Source: Isoetes taiwanensis
Taxonomy: Eukaryota; Streptophyta; Lycopodiopsida; Isoetales; Isoetaceae
Reading direction: 5' to 3'
Length of the DNA: 64,000 nt
Assembly (NCBI GenBank): GCA_021234155.1
Contig: JAJEKV010000181.1
Location: forward strand, 372,001 to 436,000
Positions 32,670 to 44,835 of the stretch are shown here, piece after piece; position 1 is the first letter of the stretch, and each line of letters starts with the position of its first letter. The notes beneath the pieces are model-generated. The model had not been told where the DNA came from, did no database searches, and was given only the letters and a program-made list of their open reading frames with translations. A program made the position numbers and the translations under genes.

Positions 32670-35559
32670 TTTATATATATAATTAAGCCATTTTGTTCAG
32701 CTACAATTTTGCTTGACAAAGAATAGTGATCCGTGAGATCTCTCCTATACTCAGAACACTTGATCTTCATATGAGACATATTTCCTCTAAAATGAAGGTT
32801 TATTGCATTAATTTAGTTTTTAATAATCAATATATATTCAGGATCTAGTGATCTTTTGGATGGTACAAATGATTTTGTTAATGAGAGGTGCGTTTTGTCA
32901 AATGGTTTCTGTGACCATTCTAACTTAAACTTGAGTTTGACATGAAGGGTATGATTTTTTGCCTTGGTAGGCAATAATGGTCTAGTTATGGACTACCTAA
33001 CACTGCCGAAGTACACATCTCCACGAAAAGTTAATTTAAACTTAGAGCACAAGGGGATATATGAGATCTCCATTATTGTATCACAAGTGCTCTACGTGAG
33101 TATTAAATTCCCATTTGCAAGCATAAAGTTTATAAGTTTTTATTTTATTTTATGCATGATGGCTTAAAGGCATGTTGGACATGTGGTGCTCAACATGCAA
33201 AATATGCTTGCATACTACTTTATCATAGCTTATCGATCTTGCCAAAGTGCTCTTTGCTCTATACGAGATAAACTCTAAGATGTAAGGTTCATTGCAAAGT
33301 AAAGGAGGTAAAGACAAAGCAAAAAGGCTTGAGGATTTTTGTTATACCTTATTATAGTTCGAAAGTCTAATAAGGTTAAGATAATAACGAAACCAAATGC
33401 TCATGGGATTTTTGCCTAAAGGTTCAAATCCAAAGGTTTTAGAAGCCCCTAATATTGCATCATTTTGACGGGCGCTTATATGCCGAAGTTAAGTACCATA
33501 AACAGAGGCACCATTGACAGAGTGGGAGCTGGCCTTTGTAGAAAAGTAATTTGCCGCAGCATGATTCTCTATATTTACAAAGTATATAGATAGGGTAAAT
33601 CGGGATATATTTACAGATATTTCAAGCATGTGTCTTGAAAAACCATGGATGTATACTCTCAAAGCTTGCTTTTTAATTTGAGTGGGCATTCGTGAGCAAT
33701 ACTCGTTGTAAGATCCGGATGTAGTATGTAGGATGTGGGCTTCCTGTAGCTTGTCTACCTAAAAGTTTTACTAGAAGCATTGTAAGGCATCTCCGCCATG
33801 TATCTATGTGGAAGGCCCCTCCTCCAAAACAGCCAACGATTCTTTTCTCGGCCATATATTGGTGAAAAACGAAAGCCTCAAATCCACAAAGTTATTATGT
33901 CGTGAATTTCTTGTTAAAACAAGCTTCGTATGTGACTCATGCATGTATAAAGCAAATAACATAAAGCAACAGATTTAGTCCAAGCTAGTTCAATAAATGA
34001 CATGGTGTTTTGTTGAGCTTAGACTAAGGTACATTATTTGCTTTGTTTTCGTGAAATGGCATTGCATCCTAAACTCTACTGTGCATTTATATTCATTATT
34101 CATGATGATACAGTTAAGATATTGTTATATTCTCTTCTTTTAAAAATCCAAATTTTAGTTATGCTATACCCAATTGATACAATTATGATCGCTGATAAAT
34201 CGAGAGACCCAATGTACCTTTTGTCTTTGCACATTTACCGCTTTCACGCTTAATTGTGTATTGATTACCGCAGTGCTCTCTCCTCCTATTGTAAGCGTCT
34301 TTTTTGTTTTCTTCGTGGTCTTCTTTAGCTTGAAAAGAGAATGTACCGGAATATGGAAGTGAGATGTTGGCAAAGGAGCGATAAATGATAAAGGTTTCGA
34401 ATGTTTTAGCCAAGGAACCGTAGAGTTTTACTAGTCCAACACTTAAGGTCATAGGCCTTTACAACATTGATAAGGCCAAGGGTTATCTTTATGCCCATCT
34501 TTTCGCTTGTATTTCTATTTCTGAATAGTTTAACGTTTCGTAAAGCTTGCCTTTCGCCAAGTTTAGACTTTTATTTTTGAGCATTAGAACATAGAGTTTG
34601 TGGTAATCTCTACATGCCGCTGCAAATGATTTAATTTTATGACTTTTGGTTAGTAAATAATGGTCTTCATGTTAAATTACTTAGGCTTTGGGAAAAGAGG
34701 TACTAATCTAGACCGACTTGGTTAGTTTAGATGTAGGATGATAATACTACCGCGATTGACTGAGAGTAGATGCCGGGTTCAGCTGCATGCTAGTTCAGTC
34801 GGGTTTTTTAGATTAATTTCATTTCACTAGGATACCCTGTGATGCCTCTCTCCTTTGCTCTTAACTGATTTAGAAGATTAAACACTTGGGAACTTGCCCT
34901 TGAGTATATTATCTTGCATATATTATCCGGTCTTCCTCTATTAAACTAGACTGCTACGGGTTATATTTGTGCAGATTGCATATGAGGTGCATTGTCATGA
35001 AACTCTCAATAGTTACTTTGGAACAAGGAGTGGACACTCTTGATTATGCATGAAGTAGTAAAATGTCAATGCTTACATTTTTATTGTGCAATGTAAAATG
35101 TCACTGCTTACATTATTGTGCAATGCCTACGTTATTGTGCCATGCAAAAAGGTTTACCATGTATATTCTAATGATGAATATTAATTCATCAAGAACTTGT
35201 ATAATGCATGTGCCATCATACACCAATGGCAAATGCTTTTACCTTTGCCAGCTTGGTCGTAATACATTCCAATGCCACTTGCCAAAATCCTAATACAAGG
35301 ATATTATTTTAATTCTTATACATGATGCAAGGCAATGCCCAATGTTAAATTGGTTGATGCAGTATAGGCGCCTTGTTACAACTATATGTTGCGAAGTAAT
35401 ACAAAGATATGTATTTGATTAATTACATGCTATTTGGAAGGCTAACCGCTATAGGGTATGTTAATGCCCCCCACCTGGAATGGTGGGGTCTTGTCATCCC
35501 TATAATTACGCTTATATATACAGGGTCAGCTACTCTCACGGGAAGGTGGTAGGGTTTTT
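32670..35559. repeat. Tandem ~2.9-kb unit, copy A (uninterrupted)
   Basis: Landmarks in order: 'caattttgcttgacaaag', 'atagtgatcc', 'cttaaacttgagtttgacat', 'acatgtggtgctcaacatgc', 'ataaactctaagatgt', 'attgcaaagtaaaggaggta', 'tcaaatccaaaggtttt', 'agtgggagc', 'gcatgattct', 'aagcattgtaaggcatct', 'aatgacatggtgttttgttg', 'atgatcgctgataaa', 'gatgttggcaaa', 'aaataatggtcttcatgtta', 'gatgataatacta', 'ttgcatatgagg' and 'gaatggtggggtcttgtcat'. The same series is repeated in copies B and C. No open frame is conserved among copies, so the unit is probably non-coding or intronic. Identity unknown. Confidence 0.9.
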
Positions 35560-36166
35560 TTATTAATTGCTTATTTTGTCCAGCTTACAATTTTGCTTGG
35601 ACAAAGGAATAGTGATCCAGATCTCCTATACTAGAACACTTGATCTTTTATATATATATATTTCCCTCGTAAAATGAAGGCTTATTGCATTAATTATTTT
35701 TCTTTTAATAATCAATATATATTCGTGGGATCTAGTGGATTTTGTTAATGATGTAGCGAAGCCAAAATGGTTTCCCTAGGAACCATTCAACTTAAACTTG
35801 AGTTTGACATGAAGGGTATGATTTTTTGCCTTGGTAGGCAATACACAATGGTCTAGCTATGGCCTAACACTGCCGAAGTACACATCTCCAATGAAAGTTA
35901 ATTTAAACTTAGAGCAATATGATATATGAGATCTCCATTATTGTACAAGGCGCTTCCATGCGAGTATATTAAATTCTATTTGGTAAGTATAAAGTTTATA
36001 AGTTTTTATTTTATTTTATGCATGCATTTGGCTTAAAGGCATGTTGACATGTGGTGCTCAACATGCAAATATGCTTGCATGTCACTTTTATCATAGCTTT
36101 CTATCGATCTTGCCAAAGTGCTCTTTTTGCTCTATATGAGGATAAACTCTAAGATGTGTTGCTCCA
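35560..36166. repeat. Tandem ~2.9-kb unit, copy B, 5' part
   Basis: This matches the first ~600 bp of copy A, from 'ttattttgtccagcttacaa' to 'aaactctaagatgtgttgctcca', and stops exactly where the RTE-like element begins. The remainder of copy B resumes at about 39873. Confidence 0.9.
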
Positions 36167-36469
36167 CCATATCTTCTTCCGCCAAGGCCATTCCTCTCAT
36201 GATGCTGCTAATGGTACTCCTTTGATGCCGCTGCCGCCGGGGCCGATGTTGTCGCCATCGCTGCCACGCTTCAGCTTCTATTGCTCCAGCCCTCAGCTCT
36301 AGACCGATCATACCTCAAATGTACCTTCCTAGGAAATGTGCTCGTTGGTGTCCCGAATTGTCGAGGTTTTCCTCGGGCGAAGGTGATGGCTTGAATCCCA
36401 TTGCAAAGATATGGATATCATTCCCGCCATGGAAACGTGTAGAGCATCTTCACCCAAACGGGCTACCTC

Positions 36470-37260
36470 ATTTTATTGTGCTATCAATTTTCATTATTTA
36501 ATGAATGTCATGGGCAACAGGTTATGCGGGAGTTGCTTGGTATTTCTGCTGATGCTCTTGCTCCATATATCACGCCTATAAAGCTGATAGATATAATCGC
36601 TACATGTGGATCAAACTTCATTGCCACAATAGTAGTACCATTTTTTGTTAAGCCGGGCCAAGCATTTCCCACCTACATCATCACCTTTTTATGATGAATA
36701 TGATACCGCCAAGTAGCGGGATCCTTATGGTGATCTTTTTATGATGACATTGCTCAATTCAAACAAGCTTGGGGCATGTTATTCTTCTTGGTGATTTCCC
36801 AATGCTCGTGACCGCTGAAATGCAAGCCGCCAACTCATACTTGAGGATGTTCGCGGACCCTTTTATGGATGTCTCGCTAATGATACAGCTCTTTCCACGC
36901 TCATCGCCTCATGCTAATAAACCCGTCTCCCCAACATTTGAAGGGAGCTCATCCTGGCCAGGTGAAGTCTTTTGAGATGGTACTTTGTAATGGCTTCGGA
37001 AAGCAATGGCCACACCCCCAAAGGTATTGGCATGCATTGTGATAGGCAGTGGTGGTGGTACTAGTGTTGTTGATTATGTCATTTTCTCCGCGTAAGCCTG
37101 GATCTCATTTCGCATTTTCAATTGGCACAAGGCATAGAGATGAGGAGAGATAAAAATCATCACTATCCACTTGGTTTGTCACAAAGTGGCGCCTTCCACC
37201 TCTTCAACCCATTGCTATCCGTGCTCCTTCGCCCTCGTGATTCGCTTGACTTATTCTAGA
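36470..37260 (+). pseudogene. RTE-like element endonuclease remnant
   Basis: Plus-strand frames show 'SNFIATIVVPFFVKPGQAFP' (about 36610-36670), 'GHVILLGDFPMLV' (36772-36810; the GDFN catalytic motif with Asn to Pro), 'SVVDYVIFS' (37064-37090) and 'NHHYPLGLSQSGA' (37157-37195, where SDHxPL is expected but the first residues are changed). This apurinic-type endonuclease would nick the target. It is split among frames, so inactive. Confidence 0.75.
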
Positions 37261-37499
37261 TCTTTTACTATGAATGTAGACATTAGCTCCCTCGCTGCTG
37301 CGTGTATTTTGATTACCCAACTCTTTCAAGAGCTGCATCGCAAAGATTTGCCGATACTTTGCTTACTGGGCCGGGTTTCCTTGCTTTGGTACACGCATCT
37401 CCGTGTTGCTCATGCTGTAGGAAATCTTTTCCTAGAAATGCCCGGCTTTGATGAAGACCGCAGCGCTCTTTAAAAACAATTCGCGAATGATAGTTGAGC

Positions 37500-39600
37500 C
37501 GAGCACGCCGCCATAATGCCATTCATAATTATAAGTCCGTTTGAAACGCTAAAGAAGGCACGCTTTGTTGCCGAAAGCACCGTAAGCAAATGTTTGAATT
37601 AATGCTACGCGAACCCCTCGGACCTTTCTCGGGCGCGAAAATATTATATCAATTCACCTCCTACCCTGGACATATTTCTCGCAAAAGAATGGGATGAGCG
37701 ATTGGTCCACGGTGAGTATGATCATCCCGGGTCCTTAATTTCGCCTCCTTTGGTAGGTGATATTCTTCAATTCACATGAGGAGGAAGTCAAAGAAGGATT
37801 ATGCATCTATCTAATGGGTGTCTCCTCGACCTTTCAAGGTTTGCGCGTAATTGCTTAAATGGGGGTCCGCTATTGCTTCCAATCATCACTACTTTAAATC
37901 AAGCTTAAAAGTAGCGCCGCCGTAAAATCCTGGCCGCCAAGAAGGTCCAAAGGTGTGATAAGCATGACCTCTTCTAATTATCGCATGATCATGGTAAGTT
38001 CCATATTTTCAAAGTTTTAGCCAGCTTCATCGAGAAGCAGCTTTTTGACATCATGGGCGTAACATACCGTGTATCGTACCGTGACAAAGTAGGCTTTCGG
38101 CCCATGCCATATTCTACAATAGACCATATTTTCTCACATTTACATGCTTATTGAACATAGTCAAGTTTGAAAACAAAGACCTCTATATATGCTTTGTAGA
38201 TTTTACTCGCTTTGATAATAAAGTATACCACGCCGAAGCTTCTTTTGGCAAATGCTATGTGCACTTTTGGGTTCCACAAGATCTTCAAAATGCGCTTTTA
38301 TCGTGGCTCTATGAAAGCGGTTTTTGCTAAATTCCCCAAAAGATCGTGTACTCAAATCACTAGCAATATTGAGTTCCTACGGTGGTTGCCTCTTTATCCC
38401 TTACACTTCTTTTGGCTTGTACATTGATCAATTGAAGAATGGCTTGATAATCATGGCGTAGCGGAGGTCCACATTTGGCACACTATATCATTAGGCAACT
38501 TATGTATGCTGATGATGTTTCACTTCGCATATAATTGCCGCTAGTATGCAAAAGAATATTTACATGCTCTCGTATACTTCAGAGAACATGTGTCTGCGGT
38601 TAATCTGCAAAAGACCAAGCTTTTGTAGTTCAATCTTCTCGGCTGGCCAATGTTCCCCTATGCACTATGATAGCCGCTGGGTTGAAGTTGTAGACAGCTA
38701 CAAGTATCTTGGTGTAGAATTCCAGAAGAACACACCTCGGGAACAAAGGTATTACCAAGCTGGGTGGCTGCCGGATGGAGAGCACTCTATGCAATGCAAA
38801 ACAATTGTTTCGCGAGAAATTCATGATTGGCCACTTTAAAGCCCACTTGTTTCGCTTTGTAGAGCCTGCTTTATCAGATGGTTCTCAAGTGTGGGGCCCG
38901 CCATTAGTGCTAGTGCTTGGGGAGAGCTTGGAGCTGGTGCAAAAGTCCTTTCTCACTTACAGCCTTGGAGTTAAAAGAACGTGCTCCTATGCTATTCTTT
39001 TACAAGAGACAGTTTTTTGGCCTCTTCAACATCTCGCCATGAAGCCTATCTCCACTATATCTCGCAAGGTGCACCCTTGCCATGGACGTATGTTAGGTAT
39101 CCCGTTTCTGCACTTGCCATGGCCAATCTCTCACCGCTTGAAACGATAAGTTGGAAAGAGACAAAATGACATGGTTTGCACGCTGGGTCAGGCAACCGTG
39201 AAAGCACGCCTCGATGCTTGCCAGCTTCCGGACCCGAGCTTTGCAACAATATCTTAATGGTCGCTTTTTCTCAAAAGATATGGGACGTAGCTACTTTGGC
39301 CTAAGTGAAAATCAATATTATCATGCACACATAAATCCCACTTTGGCACCAGGGCCCCAAGCTTATTTGCTTGCTTCATTGTCCAGAACAAGCTTGTAGC
39401 TATTGCATCACTCAAGACGGGTCCCAAAGCAATACGGATTGAGACAGATGGGAGCGGCCGCACTGCCGCGAAGTTTAGACTATGTGCCCGCTAAGCCGCT
39501 ACATGTGTTATTGAAGATGAAAGCCATACTCTTCTGAGTTGCCCGCCATGGAGATAGTCCTAATCATTTTTCGACCTTAGCATTCCATCTCCTCCCACGC
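37500..39600 (+). pseudogene. RTE-like element reverse transcriptase and C-terminal remnant
   Basis: From 37980 the frames read 'FKVLASFIEKQLFDIMGV', 'DKVGFRPMPYSTIDHIF' (38083-38135), a 'LYICFVDFTRFD'-like motif A near 38190-38215, and 'MYADDVSL' (38502-38526) with the intact YADD box. Then come 'VEVVDSYKYLGVEFQ' (38680-38725), 'LFRFVEPALSDGSQVWGP' (38847-38902), 'VQKSFLTYSLGVKRT' (38936-38980) and 'CVIEDESHTLLSCP' (39504-39545), a Cys/His cluster at the C-terminus. Motif order and spacing fit an RTE-type reverse transcriptase. Several frameshifts are needed to read through. Confidence 0.85.
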
Positions 39601-39844
39601 TTCCACAACTCAGCACCATCCGTGCATGACTTGGCATTATACATACTTGAGGTTCTAGATAAACGCCTCGCAATATCGAAGTCTCAAAGAGTCATTATCT
39701 AAGCTTGTCTAGTATCATCATATTACCGCAGCTGTTTTTCCTCGAAAACCTTTCGAGGCGGGGTTTTTTAATCCTAGTAGTAATGATTGTACTCAGCTCA
39801 TTGTATGGGTCCCATGACCTATTGGTCTTCGTGGGACGTAAAAA

Positions 39845-39872
39845 CTATTATTATTCTATTCTATTCTATTTA
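39845..39872 (+). repeat. ATTCT-type simple-repeat tail of the RTE-like element
   Basis: The sequence 'attattattctattctattc' continuing to 'tattta' ends the insertion. Short tandem-repeat tails instead of poly(A) are characteristic of RTE-clade LINEs. Confidence 0.75.
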
Positions 39873-42184
39873 TTGCAAAGTAAAGGAGGTAAAGACAAAG
39901 CAAAAGGCTTCGAGGATCGTTATACCTTTTATAGTTCAAAGTCTAATAAGGTTATGTAATAATCTAAAACTAAAATGCTCATGGGATTTTTTTTGCCAAA
40001 AGGTTTGAAATCCAAAGGTTTTGTAGCTTCTAATATTGCATCATTTTGACGGGCGCTTCTATATGCCGAAGGCGCTCATAAAAATGCAGGCAATTCATTG
40101 ACAGAGTGGGAGCCGGGTCTTCCTTGTAGAAAAAGGACTTGGCCGCAAGCATGATTCTTACATTTTCACAAGTGATAGGGTACCACTGCTAGCTTTACAT
40201 ATTTCGGAAGATGTGTCTTTGAAAACCATGGATGCATACTTCCCTCAAAGCCGTTTTGAATTTGAGGGCATCTGCAGCACACGGCTGTAAGATCCCCGGA
40301 TGTAGTATGGTGGATGGGGCTTCCAGGGAAGCTTCGTTCACCTAAAAGTTTTACTTGAAGCATTGTAAGGCATCTCTCGGCCTATGTATTCCATGTGTGG
40401 AAGCTGCCCTCCAAAACAGCCAATGATTCTTTCTGGCCATATATTGGTGAAACGAGTCAGATCCGTGTTATTATGCTATGAATTTTGTTAAACAAGCTTT
40501 GTATGTGACTATGCATGTATAAAGCAACAACATAAAGCAACAGATTTAGTCCGCTTTTAGCTCAATAAATGACATGGTGTTTTGTTGAGCTTTACTAAGC
40601 ATCGATTATTTGGCCTTGTTTTCGCGAAATGGCAGCTTGCATCTGAAAACTCTACTTCGGGCGACGATATTCATTCCTTACGTATCTTCATGATGAAACT
40701 TATTCTTCTATTCTTTAAAAATCCAAATTTCAATTATTCTATACCACATCTTTCTTGTTAAGGTTTATCGAGGCAAAAAAGGATACAATTGGTGATCGCT
40801 GATAAACCGGAGAGACCTTAATGTAAATTTTTAATTCTTGCACATTTACCGCTTTCACGCTAATTGTGTATTGATTGGCTGCACGCTCTCTTCCTCCTCT
40901 ATTTTGTAAGCCTTTTGCTTTTCGTAGGTTTTCTTTAGCTTGAAAGAGAATGGAATATGAAGTGGAGATGTTGGCAAAAGGAGCCATAAACGACAAAGGT
41001 TTATGAATGTTTTACTTATGAACCCAGAGAGTTTTACTAATCCAACACCCTTAAGGTCACAGGGCCTCGCCAACATTGATAAGTACAAGGGTTATCTTTT
41101 ATGCCCATCTTTCGCCTTTGTATTTTATTCTGAATAGTTTAATCAGCCAGGCTCGGCTCGCTTCAAGTTTTAGACTTTATTTTGAGCATTAGAACATAGA
41201 GTTCATAATCTTTTGTAATTGCAATGTGAATTCAAGCCGAGCGCCGCTGTAAAATGATTTTAATCTTTAAGGACTTTGGTTAGGTAAATAATGGTCTTCA
41301 TGTTAAATTACTTAGGCTTTGGGAAAAGAGGTACTAATCTAGATCGGAATTTGAGCATAGTTTTAGATGTAGGATGATAATACTACCAAGGATTGACTGA
41401 GGTAGATGGCCAACAGCTGCATGCTAGTTCAGCCGGGTTTTTAGACACTTCATTTCACTAGGGATACCTCGGGTGATGCCTCTCTCCCTTTGCTCTTAAC
41501 CGATTTAGAAGATTAAACACTTGTGGGAACTTCGTCTTGAGTATATTATCTTGCATATATTATCCGGGTCTTCCCATTAAACTAGACTAAGCTACTGGTT
41601 ATATTTGTGCAGATTGCATATGAGGTAATTGCCTCGATGAAACTTCAATAGTTACTTGAACAAGGAGTGACACTCTGATTATGCATGAAGGCAGAGTAAA
41701 ATGTCAATGCTACATTATCGCGGCAAATGTAAAATGTCAATGCTTATACTATTGTGCAATGCCTACGCTATCGCGCTACGGTGTCGCTTCTACCATGGTA
41801 TTCTAATGGATGAATACACTATCAAGAACTTTGTATAATGGCAGGTGCCATCATACACCAATGGCAATGCCATTCTGCCGCCATCAATACATTCCACGCC
41901 ATTTGGCTAAAAATCCTTAATACAAGGATATTGTTTTAATTCTTATACATGATGCAAGGGCAATGCCCAATGTTAAATTGGTCGATGCAGATAAAGTGCT
42001 CTTGTTACAACTATATGTTACATAATACAAAGATATGTATTTGGATTAATTACATGCTATTTGGAAGGCTAACCGGCTATAATGGTATTGCCCTAATCGT
42101 GAATGGTGGGGTCTTGTCATCCCTATAACATGCAGCTTATATATACTGTAATAAGGCCATACTCTACCTAAGGTGGTAGGGTTT
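39873..42184. repeat. Tandem ~2.9-kb unit, copy B, 3' part
   Basis: Resumes at 'ttgcaaagtaaaggaggtaa' and matches the rest of copy A through 'tggtgatcgctgataaa', 'gatgttggcaaaagg', 'taaataatggtcttcatgtt', 'agattgcatatgaggt' and 'gaatggtggggtcttgtcat' to the start of copy C. Differences from copy A are mainly small indels. No conserved reading frame. Confidence 0.9.
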
Positions 42185-43429
42185 TTATTAATTAAGCTAT
42201 TTTGTCCGCTAGCTAGAATTTTGGTTTGACAGTTGAATAGTGATCCGTGAGATCTCTCCCATACTAGAACACTTGATCTCGATATGAGACATATTTCCTC
42301 GTAAATGAAGGTTTATTGCATTAATTATTTTTCTTTAATAATCAATATATATCTCAGGATCTAGTGATCTTTGTGGATGGTACAAAATGGATTTTGTTAA
42401 TGATGTGCGTTTTGTCAAATGGTTTCTAGGACCATTCTAACTTAAACTTGAGTTTGACATTTAGCGGTATGATTTTACGCCCCTTGGGTAGGCACAATGG
42501 TCTAGTTGGCGGACTACCTTAACACTGTCCGAAGTACACATCTCCAATGAAAAGTTAATTTTAAAACTTCTTAGAGCAAGGGATATATGAGATCTCCATT
42601 ATTGTACAAGGCGCCTCTACGTGAGTATTAAAATTCCCATTTGGTAAGCATAAAGCTTATAAGTTTTTATTTTATTTTATGTATGCATCTACTTAAAAGG
42701 CATGTTGACATGTGGTGCTCAACATGCAAATATGCTTGCATGTCACTTCTTTATCATAGCTTATCAATCTTGCCAGTGCTCTTTGCTCTATACGAGATAA
42801 ACTCTAAGATGTGTTGCTCCATTGCAAAAGTAAAGGAGGTAAAGACAAAGCAAAAGGCTTGAGGATTTTGTTATACCTATATTTCGAAAAGTCTAATAAG
42901 GTTAAGGTAATAACGAAACCAAATGCGCATGGGATTTTTGCCTAAAGGTTCAAAATCCAAAGGTTTTAGAAGCCCTACATTGTGATCATCATTTTGACGG
43001 TTTATGCCGAAGGCGCCATAAAACGAGGCACCACATTGATGAGTGGGAGCCGATCTTCCTTTGTAGAAAAAGGACTTGCCGCAAGCATGATTCTCTATAT
43101 TTCTGCTGTAAGTGGATAGGGTACCGGGACAAGCATTACGTGATATTTCCAAGATGTGTCTTTGAAAACTTTCATGGATGCATTACTACTCTCAAAGCTT
43201 GCTTTTAATTTGAGAGCATTCGAGCAGCAATACTCTATTGTAAGATCCTGACAGTATGGTGGATGGGCTTCCAGGAAGCTTGTCTTACCTAAAGTTTTAC
43301 TAGAAGCATTGTAAAGGCATCTCGGCCATGAGTCTATGCGTGGGAAGCCGCCCCTCCTCCAAAACAAACAATGATTCTTTTCATTTTACATTGGGTGAAA
43401 TGAGCTCAACCAGGTTATTATGTTATGGC

Positions 43430-43928
43430 ATTTACCTTCGCTTCACGTATCGGCGGTAAATGAAGTTCTAGAACTACTTCTGAGGTAGTTGGTTGTTAGT
43501 CCCTTTATCCTCCCTATTTATCTTCTTCACTGGCCCTTCGCTCTTCATCAGCCCCTCATTTTAGCATCTCCTTCTTAGGGTTTGGTCCCACCCTCCCACC
43601 TCCTCCCTTATTTTATATCTTGTTGTAAACTAACACTTTGTTGGAGGCTTGGTGCTCTGGGCTGAGGCTTGGTGCCTGGGCTTGAGGCCTAGTGCCTAGT
43701 TGGAGGCCTTTGTGCCCGGTTGAGGCTTTGTGCCCTGCTGAGGCCCTTGTGCTCGGGATGGAGGCCCTAGTGTCTGCTGGAGGCCCTAGTGCCTAGATGG
43801 CCTCTGGGTGGCCTTGGGTTTGTCTTTCTTGTGAATGTGGAAATAGTTGATATGTGCCTCAAGCATGCGGCTTTGGAAGAGAGCTTTGATCTCGGGCTAA
43901 CAAGATGAAGATCACCGAGAAGACACCA
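43430..43928. mobile_element. ~500-bp insertion in copy C, unidentified
   Basis: Copies A and B run directly from 'ttattatg...gaattt...gtta' into 'tatgtgactcatgcatg', whereas copy C contains about 500 extra bases between these points. The insert includes a T/C-rich part (43490-43620) and a minisatellite (43640-43800). No coding domain, TIR or duplication of the target was recognised, so its class is unknown. Confidence 0.6.
43640..43802. repeat. Minisatellite, ~19-20-bp unit
   Basis: About eight tandem units of the form 'ttggaggcctagtgcctag' with variants 'tgaggcttggtgcctggg' and 'tggaggccctagtgcc'. The composition resembles, but is not the same as, the minisatellite of the 9.7-17.4 kb complex. 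Confidence 0.85.
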
Positions 43929-44835
43929 AACATGTATGTGACTCATGCATGCTAGCAACAACATAGCAGCCGCATTTAGTCTGCTTTAGTTCAATAAATG
44001 ACATGGTGTTTTTGTCGAGCGACTAAGCAGCTAGACATTTGCTTTGTTTTCGCGAAATGGCGCTTGCATCTGAAAACTCTACTCGCATTTATATTCATTA
44101 TTATTCATGATGATACGCTTAAGATGTTGTTATATTCTCTTTAAAATCCAGCTATGCTATACCACATCTTTCTTGTTGTTTACTGTGGCAAAAGGATACA
44201 ATTGGTGATCGCTGATAAACTCGAGAGACCCAATGTACCTTTTGGCCCTTGCACATTTACCGTTTCTACACACTAATTGTGTATTACCGCAGTAACGCTC
44301 TCCTCCTATTGTGTCTTTTTTGCTTTTCGTGGTTTTCTTTTAGCTTGAAAGAGAATGGAATATGGAAGTGGAGATGTTGGCAAAGGAGCCATAAATGCCA
44401 AAGGTTTCTCGGAATGTTTTAGCCATGAACCAGAGTTTGATTAATCCAACACTTTAAGGCCGCTTGTGGCCTTTACAACACGGATAAGTACAAGGGCCAT
44501 CTCTTTATGCCCATCTCTTCACTTGTATTTCTATCTGAATAGTTTAACAGCTGTGCTTGCTCCTCGCCAAGTTTTAGACTTTTATTTTGGAGCATTAGGA
44601 ACATAGAGTCTTCATAACGCACGTAACTGGAAGTTGATGCCGCTTGCAAATGATTTAATTCTGCATGACTTTGGTTAGTAAATAATGGTCTCTATGTTAA
44701 AATTACTTAGGCTTTGGGAAAGAGGTACTAATCTAGACCGAATTTGTCTAATTTAGATGTAGATGATAATACTACCAAGGGATTGACTTGAGGTAGATGC
44801 TATCTAATGCTAGTTCAGCCGAAGCTTTTTAACTT

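Larger units (their letters stand above)
36167..39872 (+). mobile_element. RTE-like LINE inserted in copy B
   Basis: A ~3.7-kb insertion encodes a decayed single ORF: endonuclease ('ILLGDF', 'VVDYVIFS', 'NHHYPL') and reverse transcriptase ('KVGFRPMPYSTIDHIF', 'MYADDVSL', 'VVDSYKYLGVEF'), then a C-terminal part with 'LFRFVEPALSDGSQVWGP' and 'CVIEDESHTLLSCP'. The 3' end is a short ATTCT repeat rather than poly(A), as expected for RTE-clade elements. The boundaries are firm because copies A and C hold the uninterrupted site: 'gatgt....cattgcaaa.gtaaagg'. No target-site duplication is apparent. Stops and frameshifts show it is inactive. Confidence 0.9.
42185..44835. repeat. Tandem ~2.9-kb unit, copy C, 3'-truncated
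   Basis: This follows copies A and B from 'aattttggtttgacag' to 'gatgctatctaatgctagtt' and stops near 44835, where LINE-c begins. Compared with copies A and B it lacks the last ~700 bp. It has the uninterrupted site for the RTE-like insertion at about 42810-42835, and carries its own ~500-bp insertion at about 43430-43928. Confidence 0.9.
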
